Shown here in pieces: positions 1 through 8,315 of a DNA stretch of 64,000 bases (position 1 is the stretch's first letter; every line of letters begins with the position of its first letter). The translations under genes and the position numbers were made by a program. The notes beneath the pieces were generated by a model. The model saw only the letters and a program-made list of their open reading frames with translations, ran no database searches and was not told where the DNA came from. The DNA is from Serratia proteamaculans_D (GTDB lineage Bacteria; Pseudomonadota; Gammaproteobacteria; Enterobacterales; Enterobacteriaceae): assembly GCF_049959315.1 (NCBI RefSeq), contig NZ_CP188201.1; one strand, written 5' to 3'.

Positions 1-93
1 ATCGGCTATCAGGGGGTGGTAGCGATGGAAGGCTGGGCATCCGGTGACAGCACCGAGGCGCTGCACCAGTTCCGCGATCATTTCACCCTATAA
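1..93 (+). CDS. Sugar phosphate isomerase/epimerase-like protein, C-terminal end only
   Basis: An open frame runs in from the left edge and ends at TAA 91-93, giving only the last 30 residues. The readable end (GYQGVVAMEGW, then a short helix with HQFRDHF) resembles the C-terminus of xylose-isomerase-like TIM-barrel proteins of the hydroxypyruvate isomerase and inosose isomerase type. The next gene on the same strand encodes a sugar-binding protein, which fits a sugar or polyol utilisation operon, although the two are separated by about 94 bases. The family call is tentative because almost all of the protein lies outside the window. Confidence 0.5.
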   Translation: MGYQGVVAMEGWASGDSTEALHQFRDHFTL

Positions 94-187
94 ACCGTAG
101 CAAACCGGGTATTGGCCTGTTGCCCGGAATAAACAGTGATGCGTTGATTTAAATAAAAAAACAAACCTCAACCTACAGGATGTCACC

Positions 188-1111
188 ATGAAAACCAAAA
201 CCTTGTTGTTGATACTGCTGAGCATGGTCATGGCCTTCAGCGCCCAGGCGAAAACCTATAAGGTCGGCGTAGCGCTGGCCAATTTCGATCTTAACTTTGT
301 CTCTATCTTGCGTTCGCAGATGGTCAGTGAACTCAAGCAGTTGAATATGGACGGACAGTTTGTCGATGCCAAAGGGGACGTGGCGCTGCAGGTGCAGCAG
401 GTGGATGATTTTATCAACCTCGGGGTGGATGCGATTATCCTCAATCCGGTCGATACCCAGGGGGTGAAGCCGATGATGGACGCGGCCGAACGTGCCAACA
501 TCCCACTGATTTTTGTCAACCGCAAGCCAGAGGTGAAACTGGGCAAAGCCATGGCCTACGTTGGATCCGATTCGGCGGCGGGCGGTGAAATGCAGATGGA
601 AGCCTTGGCGAAAAAGATGAACTATCGCGGTAACGTGGCGATCCTGATGGGGGCGCTGTCCAACGAAGAGGCACGCGAACGCACGCGGGCGGTGGAAGCG
701 GTGATAGCCAAGTATAAAGATATGAAGGTGCTGGAGAAACAGACCGCCAAATGGCAGCGTAATGAGGCGGTGGATGTAGTGTCCGGGTGGTTGCTAAATG
801 GCCGTCCGATTGATGCCATCGCCGCCAACAATGACGAAATGGCGATTGGTGCCATCATGGCGTTGAACCAGGCCAAAAATAAAAACATTCTGGTGGCGGG
901 CATCGACGGTACCCCGGACGGTCAGCAGTTTGTCAAAAATGGCGGCATGACCCTGACCATCTTCCAGGACGCCAAGGGGCAGGCCACCGGGGCGGTGCAG
1001 GTGACCAAAGCGCTGCTGGAAAAGCAAAAAACCGAGCCGTACAACTGGGTGCCTTATAAAATCATTACCCGGGATAATCTGGCCGAGTTTATGGCGGCCA
1101 ATACGAAGTAA
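188..1111 (+). CDS. Periplasmic sugar ABC transporter substrate-binding protein (RbsB-like)
   Basis: This 307-residue protein has a clear signal peptide (MKTK, a hydrophobic stretch, then SAQA-K). It has the layout of type I periplasmic sugar-binding proteins (Peripla_BP_4 family): an early strand KVGVALANFD, the hinge-region sequence DAIILNPVDTQGV, IPLIFVNRKP, and late AANNDEMAIGAI and VAGIDGTPDG segments. The family binds ribose, galactose, inositol and similar sugars and hands them to a membrane permease. The start has an AGGA ribosome-binding site seven bases upstream. No permease or ATPase follows; they may lie before the window. The upstream partial isomerase-like gene suggests a sugar or cyclitol substrate, which is inference. 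Confidence 0.85.
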   Translation: MKTKTLLLILLSMVMAFSAQAKTYKVGVALANFDLNFVSILRSQMVSELKQLNMDGQFVDAKGDVALQVQQVDDFINLGVDAIILNPVDTQGVKPMMDAAERANIPLIFVNRKPEVKLGKAMAYVGSDSAAGGEMQMEALAKKMNYRGNVAILMGALSNEEARERTRAVEAVIAKYKDMKVLEKQTAKWQRNEAVDVVSGWLLNGRPIDAIAANNDEMAIGAIMALNQAKNKNILVAGIDGTPDGQQFVKNGGMTLTIFQDAKGQATGAVQVTKALLEKQKTEPYNWVPYKIITRDNLAEFMAANTK

Positions 1112-1124
1112 GCTTGGCCGCCAC

Positions 1125-1152
1125 TATAGCCGCAGTTTTCACTGCGGCTATA
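1125..1152. terminator. Perfect 12-bp hairpin between convergent genes
   Basis: TATAGCCGCAGT and its exact reverse complement are separated by TTTC. The hairpin lies between the convergent ends of the sugar-binding protein gene and the MFS gene. There is no long T tract on either side, so it may act as a bidirectional mRNA 3' end stabiliser or as a weak terminator. Confidence 0.55.
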
Positions 1153-1156
1153 TCAC

Positions 1157-2380
1157 TCATGCTGTGGCGCGTGTAGCAGGCTTGGCCAAGATTCTCAGGA
1201 CCAGCCCGCCTGCGGCCGCCAGAGTAGCCAGTGCCACCACGCCCGGCCAACCGGCACTCTCAAGGATTTTGCTGCCCAATGCCGCGCCGCTGGCCATACC
1301 GACAAACACCAGAGTAAACAGGATGGCATTCAGGCGGCTTCGAGCCGCCGGGTTGATGGCGTAAATAATGGTCTGATGGGCCACCAGCGAAGCCTGAATA
1401 CCGAGATCAAAGCCTACTGCGCTCAGGGCAATCAGCGTCAGTTGCGCCGGCACCGACAGTAACGGCAGCAGGAACATCAGGGCAAATGAAACCACCACCA
1501 TGGCAGCACCGATTTTAGTGACGTAGTCCGGCCCGTGACGATCGGCCAACATACCCGCCAGGGGGGCAGCCATGGCTCCGGCCGCCCCGGCGAGGCCAAA
1601 TGCCCCGGCGACTGCGCTACCCAGTTGATAGCGCTCGGCCAGCATCACCGCCAGTGTCGACCAGAAAGCACTGAACGCGACGGCCAGCAAACCTTGCGTC
1701 AGCGCCGCGCGACGCAGTTCCGGGTAGTCCGCCCACAGTTTGCCTAAAGAACGCAGCAGTGCCGGGTAGCTCATTGTGGTATTGGGTTTAAGGCGTGGCA
1801 GTACCGCGCCGATCGCCAGGGTGATCGCCAACACGCCCAGTGCCGCCAGCAGGTAAACGCTGCGCCAACCTAAATATTCTGCCACCACGCCGCTGAACAC
1901 CCGCGACAGCAAAATGCCGGCCAGCAGCCCGGTCATCACCGTGCCCACCGTTTTGCCCCGGTTGGCATCAGAAGCCAGCGTGGCGGCTGCCGGGATAATG
2001 TCCTGCGCCACGGTAGCGGCCAGGCCAATCGCCAGGCTACTGAGCAACAGCAACGGGAAGGACGAAGAGAAACCGCAAAGCAGCAGCGTGAGCGCCAGCA
2101 GTACGCCTTTAATACGGATGATCTGGCGACGATCGTGGCGATCGCCTAGTGGCGCCAGCAGCAGGATCCCCAGAGCGTAACCTACCTGGGTCAGCGTAGG
2201 CACCATACCAGCGTCGCTCACTCCTGCGTGGAATGCATTGCCCATAATGCCGAGCATCGGCTGGCTGTAGTAAATTGACGCCACGCTCAAACCGGCGCCG
2301 CTAGCCAGCAGAAAGACAACTTTGGCTGAAAGCGTGCTGGCAGGCACGGTGGTGTGATGGTCGGGTGAAGTCTGGCTCAT
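1157..2380 (-). CDS. MFS transporter
   Basis: This 407-residue integral membrane protein is almost entirely made of about 12 hydrophobic segments. The MFS loop motif is visible as APLGDRHDRRQIIRIKG after the second segment, with a related GMLADRHGPD in the second half. It resembles the drug/sugar-efflux type MFS_1 proteins, but its substrate cannot be read from sequence. It is transcribed away from the LysR gene at 2478, with an intergenic gap of about 97 bases. In such pairs the LysR protein commonly controls the transporter, so that link is inferred here. The hydrophilic N-terminus (about 20 residues) and the normal length argue for an intact gene. Confidence 0.85.
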   Translation of the reverse strand: MSQTSPDHHTTVPASTLSAKVVFLLASGAGLSVASIYYSQPMLGIMGNAFHAGVSDAGMVPTLTQVGYALGILLLAPLGDRHDRRQIIRIKGVLLALTLLLCGFSSSFPLLLLSSLAIGLAATVAQDIIPAAATLASDANRGKTVGTVMTGLLAGILLSRVFSGVVAEYLGWRSVYLLAALGVLAITLAIGAVLPRLKPNTTMSYPALLRSLGKLWADYPELRRAALTQGLLAVAFSAFWSTLAVMLAERYQLGSAVAGAFGLAGAAGAMAAPLAGMLADRHGPDYVTKIGAAMVVVSFALMFLLPLLSVPAQLTLIALSAVGFDLGIQASLVAHQTIIYAINPAARSRLNAILFTLVFVGMASGAALGSKILESAGWPGVVALATLAAAGGLVLRILAKPATRATA

Positions 2381-2477
2381 GGTGGTTATTCCAGTCGAGG
2401 TTAAGTGGGGCTATTTTTGCCAGTATTCGCCGTAAACTGTAGCCCCCGTGCGGGTAAAACTGTTATACGTAATAGGT

Positions 2478-3416
2478 ATGAACAAGAACCTATTTCCTAA
2501 TGGTGATCGCATAGCCATGATGCAAACCCTGGTGCGCATCGTTGACAGCGGCAGTCTCTCGGCGGCAGCGGCGCAAATGCACACCTCACAACCTACCGTC
2601 AGTCGGCGCTTACAGGTGCTGGAACAACTGCTGGGCGTTAAATTAATTCAGCGTACCACCCACAGCATGAAGCTGACGGATGATGGCGAACGTTGCTATC
2701 AGCACGCACGCAAGCTGATTGAACAGTGGCAAATCATGGAGGATGAACTGCGTGGAGTACGCGATGAGCCGGTCGGCGTCTTGCGGGTAAGGGCGCCACA
2801 TGCCTTTGGTCAGGATCAGTTGATTGGGCCACTGGGCGATTATCTGCAACGCTATAGCCAGACCAGCGTGGAGTGGACGCTCAACGATCATTCCCCCGAT
2901 TTTATTCCTGAAGGGATAGACTGCGCTATCCACGTCGGGGCGGTGACCGATCCTTCCGTGGTTGCGGTGCTGCTGGCGGAGGTACCGCGTATTGTGGTGG
3001 CTGCCCCCGAACTGTTGGCAACGCATGCGCCGCTGGCACAAATCGGGGATTTGGCGCGGCTACCCTGGCTGGCGCTAAACAGTTTTTATCGCAACGAGGT
3101 CACCCTGACCCACAGTGTCAGTGGCGAAAACTGCCGTTTTGACATTGCGCCCAGGTTGAGCACCGACAGTCTCTATGCGATACGTAAAGCGGCATTGAAC
3201 GGTGTGGGGGTGGCGATGCTGTCATCCTGGGTGGTTAAACAGGATCTGGAGCAGGGACGGCTGACGCCGTTAATGCCGGACTGGCGAGCCGCATCTTTGC
3301 CTATCTATCTGCTTTATCCGTACGCCAGTTATTATCCGGCGCGCTTGCGTAAGTTCCTTGAACTGATGAGAGAAGTGATGCCACGCATCACCGGCGCCCA
3401 TGCGCCTGTGTTGTGA
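2478..3416 (+). CDS. LysR family transcriptional regulator
   Basis: About 312 residues, with the LysR winged-helix DNA-binding domain at the N-terminus (MMQTLVRIVDSGSLSAAA, then TSQPTVSRRLQVLE) and the periplasmic-binding-like effector domain filling the rest. An upstream GTG at 2448 is in frame, but ATG at 2478 places the helix-turn-helix at the usual distance from the start. The gene is divergent from the MFS transporter and probably regulates it. The effector is unknown. The downstream DDAH gene is about 160 bases away and may be an independent unit. Confidence 0.85.
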   Translation: MNKNLFPNGDRIAMMQTLVRIVDSGSLSAAAAQMHTSQPTVSRRLQVLEQLLGVKLIQRTTHSMKLTDDGERCYQHARKLIEQWQIMEDELRGVRDEPVGVLRVRAPHAFGQDQLIGPLGDYLQRYSQTSVEWTLNDHSPDFIPEGIDCAIHVGAVTDPSVVAVLLAEVPRIVVAAPELLATHAPLAQIGDLARLPWLALNSFYRNEVTLTHSVSGENCRFDIAPRLSTDSLYAIRKAALNGVGVAMLSSWVVKQDLEQGRLTPLMPDWRAASLPIYLLYPYASYYPARLRKFLELMREVMPRITGAHAPVL

Positions 3417-3576
3417 GAGAGCCGATGCGGCGCTGTGAACAGCGGATTACGTCGTCACTGGGATCATAAACAGCGTAAATCCAGAGTGCCAACGGGCGGA
3501 TTCAGCCTGTTTGACGACGCTATCTGTTTGATAATCGGAGCAACAGTGACCGTCCCTTCAACAGAGAGAATCGCCC

Positions 3577-4338
3577 ATGCACTTTACCCAAGCCATTGCC
3601 CGACTCCCTGCCGATAGCTGCGCCAGCGGCCAGACCACCGCCCAACTGGGGGCGCCGGATATTGCCACCACCGGCCGCCAGTTTTTAGCCTATGTGGACA
3701 CTTTGCTCCGTCTGGGGCTAAAAGTGACCGTGTTACCGGCTGCCCCGGCATTTCCTGACGCCCATTTTGTTGAAGACACGGCGGTAGTGATGCCGGAACT
3801 GGCGGTGATCACCCATCCGGGGGCGCCAAGCCGCCAGGGCGAGGTGGCCACCATTGCACCGCTGTTCGAAGGTGAACGCCCGGTAGTGCGGATGAGCCAA
3901 CGCGGCCATCTTGATGGTGGGGATGTGCTGCTGGTCGATCGCCAGTTTTTTGTCGGCCTGACGTCTCGCACTGATGAAGCCGGTATCGGTGAATTTGCTG
4001 CGGCGGTAGAGCCCTATGGCTACCGGGTCACGGCCATTGAGGTGAGCGCCGGGCTGCACCTGAAATCAATCGTCAATTACGTGGGGCGTAATACCCTGTT
4101 GCTGACGGAAGACTACCTGCACCATGCTGCCTTTAGCGGTTTTAACAGCATCGTCATTGCGGAAGCTGAGTCCTACGCCGGTAATACGCTGTGGATCAAC
4201 GATACGCTGATCACCCCGCAAGGTTACCCACAAACGCTGGCGCAAATAGAAAAACTCGGCATGCCCATCGTTCAACTCGACACCAGCGAATTTAAAAAAA
4301 TGGACGGCGGCCTGACCTGCCTGTCACTGCGTTTCTGA
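3577..4338 (+). CDS. Dimethylarginine dimethylaminohydrolase (DDAH) family hydrolase
   Basis: A 253-residue protein of the guanidino-group-modifying superfamily, close in size to bacterial DDAH (about 254). Family hallmarks are visible: HFVEDTAVV near residues 63-70, HLDGGDV at 111-117, the catalytic histidine in GLHLKS (H161) and the catalytic cysteine near the end in GGLTCLS (C248). DDAH converts N-omega-methylated arginines to citrulline plus methylamine or dimethylamine. The gene is followed after 27 bases by an amino-acid ABC transporter, which suggests uptake and hydrolysis of a guanidino compound. The exact substrate is inference, since related enzymes act on arginine or other guanidines. 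Confidence 0.85.
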   Translation: MHFTQAIARLPADSCASGQTTAQLGAPDIATTGRQFLAYVDTLLRLGLKVTVLPAAPAFPDAHFVEDTAVVMPELAVITHPGAPSRQGEVATIAPLFEGERPVVRMSQRGHLDGGDVLLVDRQFFVGLTSRTDEAGIGEFAAAVEPYGYRVTAIEVSAGLHLKSIVNYVGRNTLLLTEDYLHHAAFSGFNSIVIAEAESYAGNTLWINDTLITPQGYPQTLAQIEKLGMPIVQLDTSEFKKMDGGLTCLSLRF

Positions 4339-4365
4339 TACTTTCTTTTACCGGGGATCTCAGCC

Positions 4366-5139
4366 ATGAAAAAAACATTAGCAGTTTTACTGACCAGTCT
4401 GGCATTGGGCGGCCCAGCAGCGGCGCAGGCCTTCGACACCATCAGCTTTGGCGTTGACGGCGGCTATCCGCCGTTTGACGTGCTGGCACCCAGCGGTGAG
4501 ATCACCGGTTTCGATATCGATATCGCCAATGCGTTGTGTACCCAGCTGCATGCCAAATGCGTGTTCGTCAAACAGCCCTTTGAAAGCATGATTGCTGCGC
4601 TCAACGCCCATAAATTTGATGCCATTATTGCGTCGTTAACCATTACCGATGAACGCAAGAAAGAGGTGGATTTTACCGACCGTTATTACCGCAGTTCTGC
4701 CCAGTTGGTGGCGCGTAAAGGTAGTGCGTTGCTGCCGGATGTCGCCAGCCTGAAAGGCAAAACCGTTGGCGTGCAGACCGGTTCAATTCATGAGGCCTAT
4801 GCCAAACAGCACTGGGGCGGAAAAGGGGTGAAAATTGTCTCTTACGCCAACCAGGATAATGTCTATCTGGATCTGATGTCCGGGCGCATCAATGCGTCAT
4901 TGCAGGACAACACCCAGGCGGCCAGCAGCTTTATCGATACCCCACGCGGGCAGAAGTTTGCCTTTGCCGGGCCGGTCATTGAAGACAGCAGCATTTCTTC
5001 TGACGTTGGCATTGCGGTGGGTAAAGATAATCCGGCGCTGCGCGATGCGCTAAACAGGGCCATCAAGGCGATCCGCGCCGACGGGACTTATCAGGCGATC
5101 CAGAAAAAATATTTTAGCTTCGACATTTACGGCAACTAA
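4366..5139 (+). CDS. Amino acid ABC transporter substrate-binding protein (HisJ/ArtJ type)
   Basis: 257 residues with a signal peptide ending near AAAQA. The mature part has SBP_bac_3 family features: ISFGVDGGYPPFD, the ITGFDIDIANALC segment, FDAIIASLTITDERKKEVDFTDRYY, and the later VGVQTGS and MSGRINA blocks. These proteins deliver basic or polar amino acids to a HisQM-type permease. It sits directly after the DDAH gene and before two permease genes, so a guanidino amino acid such as arginine or a methylarginine is a reasonable ligand (inference). The N-terminus and length are normal for the family. Confidence 0.88.
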   Translation: MKKTLAVLLTSLALGGPAAAQAFDTISFGVDGGYPPFDVLAPSGEITGFDIDIANALCTQLHAKCVFVKQPFESMIAALNAHKFDAIIASLTITDERKKEVDFTDRYYRSSAQLVARKGSALLPDVASLKGKTVGVQTGSIHEAYAKQHWGGKGVKIVSYANQDNVYLDLMSGRINASLQDNTQAASSFIDTPRGQKFAFAGPVIEDSSISSDVGIAVGKDNPALRDALNRAIKAIRADGTYQAIQKKYFSFDIYGN

Positions 5140-5175
5140 ACCGGCTCGGATCCAGTCATCCAGGGGAGGCCATAA

Positions 5176-5868
5176 ATGGTCGCAGAGTATATACCTTTGC
5201 TGGCACATGGCGCGTTGCTGTCGCTGTGCGTGATGCTGGTTTCACTGGCGGTGGCGTTGACGCTCGGCATGATCAATGCGCTGATCAAACTCTTTGGTCC
5301 GCGCTGGTTGCGTTGGGTATCGACTGGATACACCACGCTGGTGCGCGGCATCCCCGAGTTGGTGATCATGCTGTTGCTGTTTTTTGGCGGCGAAATGCTG
5401 GTCAACGGCTTGCTTGGCCTGGTGGGATTGGGGCCGCTGCGTTTCAACACCTTCATCTCTGGCGTGCTGGCCATCGGCTTTGTGTTTGGCGCTTACTACA
5501 CCGAAACTTTTCGCGGCGCCTTTCTCACCGTGGAACGTGGCCAACTCGAGGCGGCAATGGCCTATGGCATGCGGCCGGGCCAGGTTTTTCGCCGCGTACT
5601 GTTGCCGCAGATGCTGAGCTTCGCCATTCCCGGTATCAACAACAACTGGCTTGGGCTGATGAAAGCCTCGGCGCTGGTGTCAATTCTCGGGCTGGAGGAC
5701 ATGGTTTGGCTGGCGGAGCAGGCCGGGCGGGCCACGCAAAAGCCTTTCCTGTTCTATTTCCTGGTGGCGCTGATTTATATGGCGATTACCGCCGTCTCCA
5801 GTTGGGGCTTTAGCCGACTGGCAAGGCGTTACGCGTTGGCTTCCTCACATTCGGCAGGAGCACGCTGA
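5176..5868 (+). CDS. Amino acid ABC transporter permease (HisQ/ArtQ type)
   Basis: A 230-residue inner-membrane protein with five or so hydrophobic segments. It carries the permease signature that contacts the ATPase (EAAMAYGMRPGQVFRRVLLPQ, near residues 120-140) and the early TTLVRGIPELVIMLLLFFG typical of polar amino-acid permeases. It overlaps the next permease gene by one base (TGATG), so the two are probably translated together as a heterodimer. The ribosome-binding site AGGGGAGG lies just upstream of ATG 5176. Confidence 0.88.
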   Translation: MVAEYIPLLAHGALLSLCVMLVSLAVALTLGMINALIKLFGPRWLRWVSTGYTTLVRGIPELVIMLLLFFGGEMLVNGLLGLVGLGPLRFNTFISGVLAIGFVFGAYYTETFRGAFLTVERGQLEAAMAYGMRPGQVFRRVLLPQMLSFAIPGINNNWLGLMKASALVSILGLEDMVWLAEQAGRATQKPFLFYFLVALIYMAITAVSSWGFSRLARRYALASSHSAGAR

Positions 5869-6590
5869 TGAATCTGCAAAATATGCTGGATGCGGCACCG
5901 AGCTTTTTGTGGAGCGACGGTTCCGACGTGACCGGGCTGGCGATGACCGCCAAACTGTTCTTGTTATCGGTGGTGCCGGGATTACTGCTGGCGGCGCTAA
6001 TGGCGATCGGTCAGGTCTATGGCCCGCGCCCGTTGTCGTGGATTATCCGCAGCGTGACTTACTTTTTCCGTAGCACGCCGCTCTACCTGCAGTTGATGCT
6101 GATTTACTATGGCCTGTCACAGTTCGACGTGGTGCAGTTGGGCTGGCAGAACGACCAGCCTTTCTGGCTGCTGTTTCGCGATGCCACTTTCTGCGCCACG
6201 CTGGCGTTGGTACTCAACACCAGCGCTTACGTTGCCCAGCTGTTGGCCGGCATGATGGAAACCTTCCCGCGTCAGGAGTGGATTGCCGGTGAGGCCTATG
6301 GCATGAGCCAGTGGCAGATCATCCGCCGCCTGGTGCTGCCGGCAACGCTGCGCCGCGGTATTCCGGCGCTGAATAACGAGATGGTCTTCCTGCTGCATGC
6401 CACCTCGCTGGCCAGCACCGTCACGCTGCTGGATATCACCGGCGTGGCTCGTGCCTTTTACGCCGCCACCTATTCACCCTTTATTCCGTTTCTGATGGCG
6501 GCAGCGCTCTACCTGCTGTGCACTTTCCTGCTGATCTTCATGTTTTCACGGGCGGAGCGTCGCTGGCTGGCCTTTATCCGCCGCGATTGA
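5868..6590 (+). CDS. Amino acid ABC transporter permease (HisM/ArtM type)
   Basis: A 240-residue inner-membrane permease, the second half of the heterodimer. The ATPase-contact motif is visible as GEAYGMSQWQIIRRLVLPATLRR, and SVTYFFRSTPLYLQLMLIYYG matches the conserved early segment of this family. Its start overlaps the stop of the preceding permease. No ATP-binding subunit follows: after six bases the opposite-strand regulator begins. The transporter must therefore use an ATPase encoded elsewhere, share a HisP/ArtP-like one, or be incomplete. Confidence 0.87.
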   Translation: MNLQNMLDAAPSFLWSDGSDVTGLAMTAKLFLLSVVPGLLLAALMAIGQVYGPRPLSWIIRSVTYFFRSTPLYLQLMLIYYGLSQFDVVQLGWQNDQPFWLLFRDATFCATLALVLNTSAYVAQLLAGMMETFPRQEWIAGEAYGMSQWQIIRRLVLPATLRRGIPALNNEMVFLLHATSLASTVTLLDITGVARAFYAATYSPFIPFLMAAALYLLCTFLLIFMFSRAERRWLAFIRRD

Positions 6591-6596
6591 TGCCGT

Positions 6597-7052
6597 TCAG
6601 GATCGTTTGATCGACTGCAGCTCGGTCAGGGTGACAATTTTATCCACCCGAAACTTTTTGCTGGTCAGCCAGGTATCGGCCAGCAGCCGATAGTTTTCCA
6701 TGCTGCGGCAGCCGATACGCACCAGAAAATCGAAGTTGCCGCTGACCAGCCAACAGTCTAATACCTCTGGGGTATTACGCATTTCCTGCTCGAACGCCGG
6801 TTGGGAGTGGCCGTGGTCGGCCAACGCGATCTGCGCCTGGATCACAAACGCATGTTCCGGCTCCGGCAATTCGATAATGGCGCTGTAGCCACGAATAATT
6901 CCGTCGCGCTCCAGCCCACGAACCCGCTCAAGGCAAGGGCGGGCGGTCAGATTGACCTGTTCGGACAGTTTTTGATACGAAATGCGGCCATCCCGGCACA
7001 GTATTTCAAGGATTTTTTTGTCGATGCGATCAAGCCGGGCTTTCTTTTCCAC
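6597..7052 (-). CDS. Lrp/AsnC family transcriptional regulator
   Basis: About 151 residues from GTG 7052, with an AsnC-type helix-turn-helix near the N-terminus (IDKKILEILCRDGRISYQKLSEQ) and a C-terminal RAM ligand-binding domain (PEVLDCWLVSGNFDFLVRIG). The frame could extend to TTG 7067, but that start has no ribosome-binding site; GTG 7052 has a weak GGA ten bases upstream. The family senses amino acids and controls their transport or breakdown. It lies antisense between the transporter genes and the deacylase gene, its start nearly touching the deacylase start. It is the probable regulator of both sides (inference). Confidence 0.85.
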   Translation of the reverse strand: MEKKARLDRIDKKILEILCRDGRISYQKLSEQVNLTARPCLERVRGLERDGIIRGYSAIIELPEPEHAFVIQAQIALADHGHSQPAFEQEMRNTPEVLDCWLVSGNFDFLVRIGCRSMENYRLLADTWLTSKKFRVDKIVTLTELQSIKRS

Positions 7053-7066
7053 AGATAGGGCGTCCA

Positions 7067-8173
7067 ATGAAAAGTAAACATCATAAGTTACCTGAACATG
7101 CCCTGGGTGGGCAGCGCCAATTCACCAGTTTTCATTTCGGTCAGCCGGGTAAAGGCGAAAAAATTTACCTGCAGGCCGGTCTGCATGCCGATGAACTGCC
7201 CGGCATGCTGGTGCTGCACTATCTTAAAAGATTGCTCAGCCAGGCGGAACGGCGTGGTGAACTGCAAAGTGAAATAATTCTTGTCCCGGTAGCCAACCCG
7301 CCAGGGCTGGCGCAGGTGCTGCTCAACACAGGTGTAGGGCGCTTTGATCTGGTCAGTGGCCGCAATTTTAACCGTGATTTTCCTGATTTAGCCCGCTTGT
7401 TGCAGCAACAGGATTTCAATACCACAGAACCTGCGCATCAGCAGGTGCGCACCGCCATGCGCCATGTTTTACAGGCGGTGCCAGACACCAGCGAAGTCAC
7501 GGGGCTGCGCAGACAACTGTTGCTGTTGGCCTGTGATGCGGATGTGGTGCTGGATCTGCACTGCGACGACCGTGCGATCCTGCACATGTACGCCGATCCG
7601 GCCTGGAGCGAACAGGCGGAAACATTGGCCCGCTTTATGGACATGGGCGCGGTGCTGCTTTCGCAAGACAGCGGTGGTGGCTCCTTTGATGAAGCCTGCG
7701 GCCTGCCTTGGCATCGGCTGGCAGCAGAGCATTCCGCCCTTGATGGGATGACTCCGGGTTGTATGGCGGTCACGCTGGAGTTACGCGGCCAGCGGGATAT
7801 CAGCCACCCGTTGGCCAGCGGCGATGCCGAGCGACTCTATCGATACTTACAGCACCGCGGTGCCGTTGCCGGTGCTTCCCCGGTGATACCGCAGCTTGAG
7901 GTCGCCATGTTGCCGTTTGCTGCCGGGGAGATTGTTACCGCACCCGCCAGCGGCATTCTGTTGTTGCTACGCCAGCCGGGGGAGTGGGTGGAAGCGGATG
8001 AGGCGGTAGCTGAAATTGTTGACCCGATCACCGATACGGTAAAAGCGGTGCGCGCTAAAGCGGGGGGACTGATATATGCCAGCCGCCAAACGCCTTTTGT
8101 CACGCTGGGCGCCGAGGTGATGAAGATTGCCGGTAAAACCCCCTATGCAGGCGGTGGCGGGCTGGCGTCCTGA
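7067..8173 (+). CDS. Succinylglutamate desuccinylase/aspartoacylase family zinc deacylase
   Basis: 368 residues. Zinc-site residues of the M14-like deacylases are visible: H40 and E43 in GLHADELPG, and H165 in LDLHCDD. The substrate-binding NFNRDFPD segment (around 100-107) is also present. The C-terminal 80 residues form a barrel-like domain, as in this family. Relatives such as AstE, AspA and DoeB hydrolyse N-acyl amino acids. With DDAH, an amino-acid transporter and an Lrp regulator next to it, it may deacylate an acylated amino-acid substrate or product. An AGGG ribosome-binding site six bases before ATG 7067 fixes the start. Its promoter must lie inside the opposite-strand regulator gene, or the gene is read from the upstream transporter operon. 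Confidence 0.8.
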   Translation: MKSKHHKLPEHALGGQRQFTSFHFGQPGKGEKIYLQAGLHADELPGMLVLHYLKRLLSQAERRGELQSEIILVPVANPPGLAQVLLNTGVGRFDLVSGRNFNRDFPDLARLLQQQDFNTTEPAHQQVRTAMRHVLQAVPDTSEVTGLRRQLLLLACDADVVLDLHCDDRAILHMYADPAWSEQAETLARFMDMGAVLLSQDSGGGSFDEACGLPWHRLAAEHSALDGMTPGCMAVTLELRGQRDISHPLASGDAERLYRYLQHRGAVAGASPVIPQLEVAMLPFAAGEIVTAPASGILLLLRQPGEWVEADEAVAEIVDPITDTVKAVRAKAGGLIYASRQTPFVTLGAEVMKIAGKTPYAGGGGLAS

Positions 8174-8315
8174 TGTGGGTTGTGTGATGAGGCTGTAGAC
8201 GTTCGGAAATATATAGACTAATCGTTAAAAAATTAATGAATATGAAATATTAGTGTCATGCCAATAGATTAAAAGATACAACCAGCACGGGAGTACGCTG
8301 CTAAGGACGGATTTT

